The notes beneath the pieces were generated by a model. That model was given only the letters and a program-made list of their open reading frames with translations. It was not told the DNA's origin and did no database searches. Source: Pelagomonas calceolata (Eukaryota > Sar > Pelagophyceae > Pelagomonadales > Pelagomonadaceae). Taken from it: a stretch of DNA of 64,000 nucleotides. The stretch covers positions 1,674,001 through 1,738,000 of the forward strand of contig CAKKNE010000001.1 in the NCBI GenBank assembly GCA_918797485.1, written 5' to 3'. A program made the translations under genes and the position numbers. Of this stretch, positions 62,188 through 64,000 are shown piece by piece; position 1 is the first letter of the stretch; every line of letters starts with the position of its first letter.

Positions 62188-63532
62188 ATGCCGCCCCCGA
62201 TCCGCGAGGTGACAGCTGCGCACCTCCAGACCCTCACGCAGCACCTAAAGCAGCGCCGCTGGCCCCAGCCGACGAAGTTCCGGAACCCGCCCTGGCTCGC
62301 CGCCTTCGCCGACTGCACTCCTCAAGCATTGCAACAGCGCTGCAGCACAAACGAGACCCTCAAAATCCTCCGCGTCGAGGCTCAGGTCAACGAATCGGGA
62401 GGCGACTACCACGGCGACGAGGTACGAAGAAGGGACGTGTCTATCAAATTGACGTCGGTGCTGAGCCTGCTCGAAGCGCACGGCGACGCGCAGCATTGGC
62501 TGCGGGAGGCGACGGACGGCGCTGAATATTATTTGGCCCAAGCACCGTTGTACGCCATAACCTCGGAAGGTAGTGAGACGCGCCATGCGCTGGCGGACCT
62601 CGTCCTATCATCAAAGGGCAGCCCTATGCCGCCCTGGCTCGCCGGGTCCTGCACGTTAAATCTGTGGCTCTCGCCTGGAGCAACCTCTTCCGCCCCGCAC
62701 TGCGACGAGTCGCACAACGTCCTGACGGTGTTGCGTGGGCGCAAGACCGTGCTGCTGCTCCCGCCGTCATCTGGCGCTGACTTGGGCGCGCTGCCGGCGT
62801 GGTCGGCGTCGCCGCACCACTGCCAATGTTCATCTGAAGAAGCGGCGCGGCACCCCTCTGCTTGCACGGTTACAATTGGTGTCGGTGAAGCTTTATTAAT
62901 ACCAGCAGGGTGGTATCACGCCGTCGCTTCTCCTGCAGGAACGGTTGCGGTCAACTGCTGGTGGCAGCCTTCTGTGTGGAAATCAAATTTTACGGCGCGT
63001 TCACGCTGAATCTTCGCGTCGACCTCCACGCCATCGATGCGACGCCTGCTCGATGACGTGGCGATGCCGATTCCTCACCGCTCGACGGAGCCAGCACGGC
63101 ACTGGTTGATTTCCACACAGGCCGCCTTCACTGATGTGCCGGGCTCCGGAGGCGCTCGCGGCGCTGGCGTTCCGGAAACGCAGTCCGCAACTCGCGTTCT
63201 TCGCGAGGAGGGCATTAATTCGCCGGCAGCGAGCGGCCGTCGACGCGGCGGCCGGCGAGTTAAGACTCGCGGATTTATTGAGGGCGGCCTCTACGTACCC
63301 GACGCGGTGGCGCCGGCGCCTCGAAACCGCGCCGCCGGCGGCCTGCGCGGCGCTCTACGCGCTCTGGACGCGCGAGGCCGACGGCGCCTGCGAGCCCCTG
63401 CTTGAGGTGTTTGCGCCCGACGAGCGCGGCGCCGTCGTCGCGCGGCTGCGGCGCGGGCGCGACCGCTTCGCGCGCGCGGTCTTTCGGAAGTTGTGTCGGC
63501 GGTTGCGGCGGCGGCGGCGACGGCGTTTGTAG
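62188..63532 (+). CDS. JmjC/cupin-8-like 2OG oxygenase
   Basis: 395 aa from exons 62188-62963 and 63121-63532. The catalytic cupin shows LWLSPGATSSAPHCDESHN with H-x-D (H171, D173), VLRGRKTVLLLPPS, ALLIPAGWYHAVASPAGTVAV with the distal His (H244), and VNCWW. The arrangement is that of JMJD7/FIH-type hydroxylases rather than long histone demethylases. The C-terminal exon adds a Leu/Arg/Ala-rich helical tail. No targeting signal. It hydroxylates a protein or RNA substrate that cannot be named. The intron is an introner sitting just after NCWW. Confidence 0.85.
62964..63120 (+). mobile_element. Introner element 8 (157-nt intron in the JmjC gene)
   Basis: An 8-bp target copy GCAGCCTT (62964-62971) precedes CTGTGTGGAAATCAAA, and CTGGTTGATTTCCACACAG (to 63120) is followed by GCCGCCTT, a 7-of-8 match. 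The terminal inverted repeat CTGTGTGGAAATCAA is perfect over 15 bases. The interior contains CCTCCACGCCATCGATGCGA. Splicing at GC (62964) and AG restores NCWW-PPSLM; a GT donor three bases upstream also keeps frame and loses one Trp. The best-preserved copy in the window. Confidence 0.88.
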
Positions 63533-63758
63533 TTGTTGTAATTTTTTGTCGGAAAAACCCGGGACGGCAGCGCGGAGTCAGCAGCGCGTGCCAGCGTTCA
63601 GCGGCCGCATTCGTCGCTGTCACCTCGTTTCGAATTATCGCACGGCTTCTGAGTAATCGCTTCTCGCATCTGCTGAAGTTTGTACAGCTTGCAGCACGTT
63701 TCAAGCACTGCTCCGGGCTGCTCTCTAATAAGGCTGTGGCACCACGCCCTATCACTCA

Positions 63759-64000
63759 ATGATGAATCGCCTCGTCGCCGTGCTCGCCGCCGCGACGGCG
63801 CTGGAGCCCGTCGCCCGCCGCACCCTGCTGAAGGGCGTGCCGGCGGCCGCCGCTCTCGCGACGCCCGCACTGGCAGCCGACAACGCTCTACAAAAGACGA
63901 GCTGCTTCGAAGTAATTCCAGACTCGTCATTAGCCTTGAAACCGAAGCTCACGCCCATCAAACCCGACAAATGTATTGGAGGCCTCAAGGCGGCCAAAGC
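63759..64000 (+). CDS. Partial lumenal-type plastid protein
   Basis: Starts at ATG 63759 (a second ATG follows directly) and is open to the window edge, 80 codons seen. MMNRLVAVLAAATALEPVARRTLLKGVPAAAALATPALAAD has a signal peptide, then a twin-arginine stretch ARRTLLKG with a hydrophobic core and A-L-A cleavage site, fitting a plastid route ending in the thylakoid lumen by the Tat path. The mature start (NALQKTSCFEVIPDSS) is not recognised. The C-terminus lies outside. Confidence 0.6.
   Translation, partial: MMNRLVAVLAAATALEPVARRTLLKGVPAAAALATPALAADNALQKTSCFEVIPDSSLALKPKLTPIKPDKCIGGLKAAK

Overview
The window is nuclear DNA from a photosynthetic, flagellated stramenopile, most likely a pelagophyte such as Aureococcus or a close relative (inference). 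Supporting signs are a chlorophyll-binding light-harvesting-like protein with a stramenopile-type plastid presequence, several proteins whose signal peptide runs into an A-F-A-P-like or A-L-x-A-P motif, an axonemal dynein light chain, high GC, very compact genes, few short introns, and MYND/RINGv and ankyrin genes of the kind common in pelagophytes. Most decisively, there are short introns with terminal inverted repeats and 8-bp target duplications (introner elements), which are known from Aureococcus. No tRNA, rRNA, CRISPR, virus-like element or autonomous transposon was seen.

Layout. 1-9.2 kb: partial type II membrane protein (-), N-myristoylated repeat protein (-), axonemal LRR light chain DNAL1 (-), acylated EF-hand protein (+, three exons), FGAM synthase of purine synthesis (+, with an introner). 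9.2-18.4 kb: plastid membrane protein, F-box protein, membrane RING protein, lumenal-type protein, seven-bladed FG-GAP membrane protein, SGNH/SASA esterase-like gene, RanBP2-zinc-finger formin (introner). 18.9-30.1 kb: LHC-like protein, Dispatched-like RND protein, bubblegum-type acyl-CoA synthetase, SPRY protein, PH protein, DPW-rich EF-hand protein. 30.5-42.3 kb: four-TM channel-like protein, ankyrin protein, OmpA-like protein, methyltransferase, 2OG-oxygenase-like protein, glycosyltransferase (introner), NPF-repeat protein, WDR5-like protein. 42.6-54.9 kb: VTE6-type kinase, sulfotransferase, membrane GH3 glucosidase (introner), GHMP sugar kinase (introner-like), carotenoid oxygenase (introner-like), MYND-RINGv protein, two SET proteins, ankyrin protein. 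55-64 kb: thioesterase (introner), prolyl-4-hydroxylase-like protein, protein kinase, plastid WW protein, complex I NDUFB2, JmjC protein (introner), and a partial lumen protein.

Genes are unrelated housekeeping and signalling functions in alternating orientation, so no operon-like logic is expected. Two genome-wide features tie the region together. First, eight introns share inverted termini close to CTGTGTGGAAATCAA and/or a core around GCGTCGATGGCGT; two still show 8-bp target duplications. Second, a ~24-bp imperfect palindrome (GCTAGCG, about ten bases, CACTAGC) occurs about twelve times, always intergenic and always within about 50-250 bp upstream of a start codon, mostly between divergent genes. 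The second is the best candidate here for something undescribed. All calls are from reading the sequence; no database search was run.
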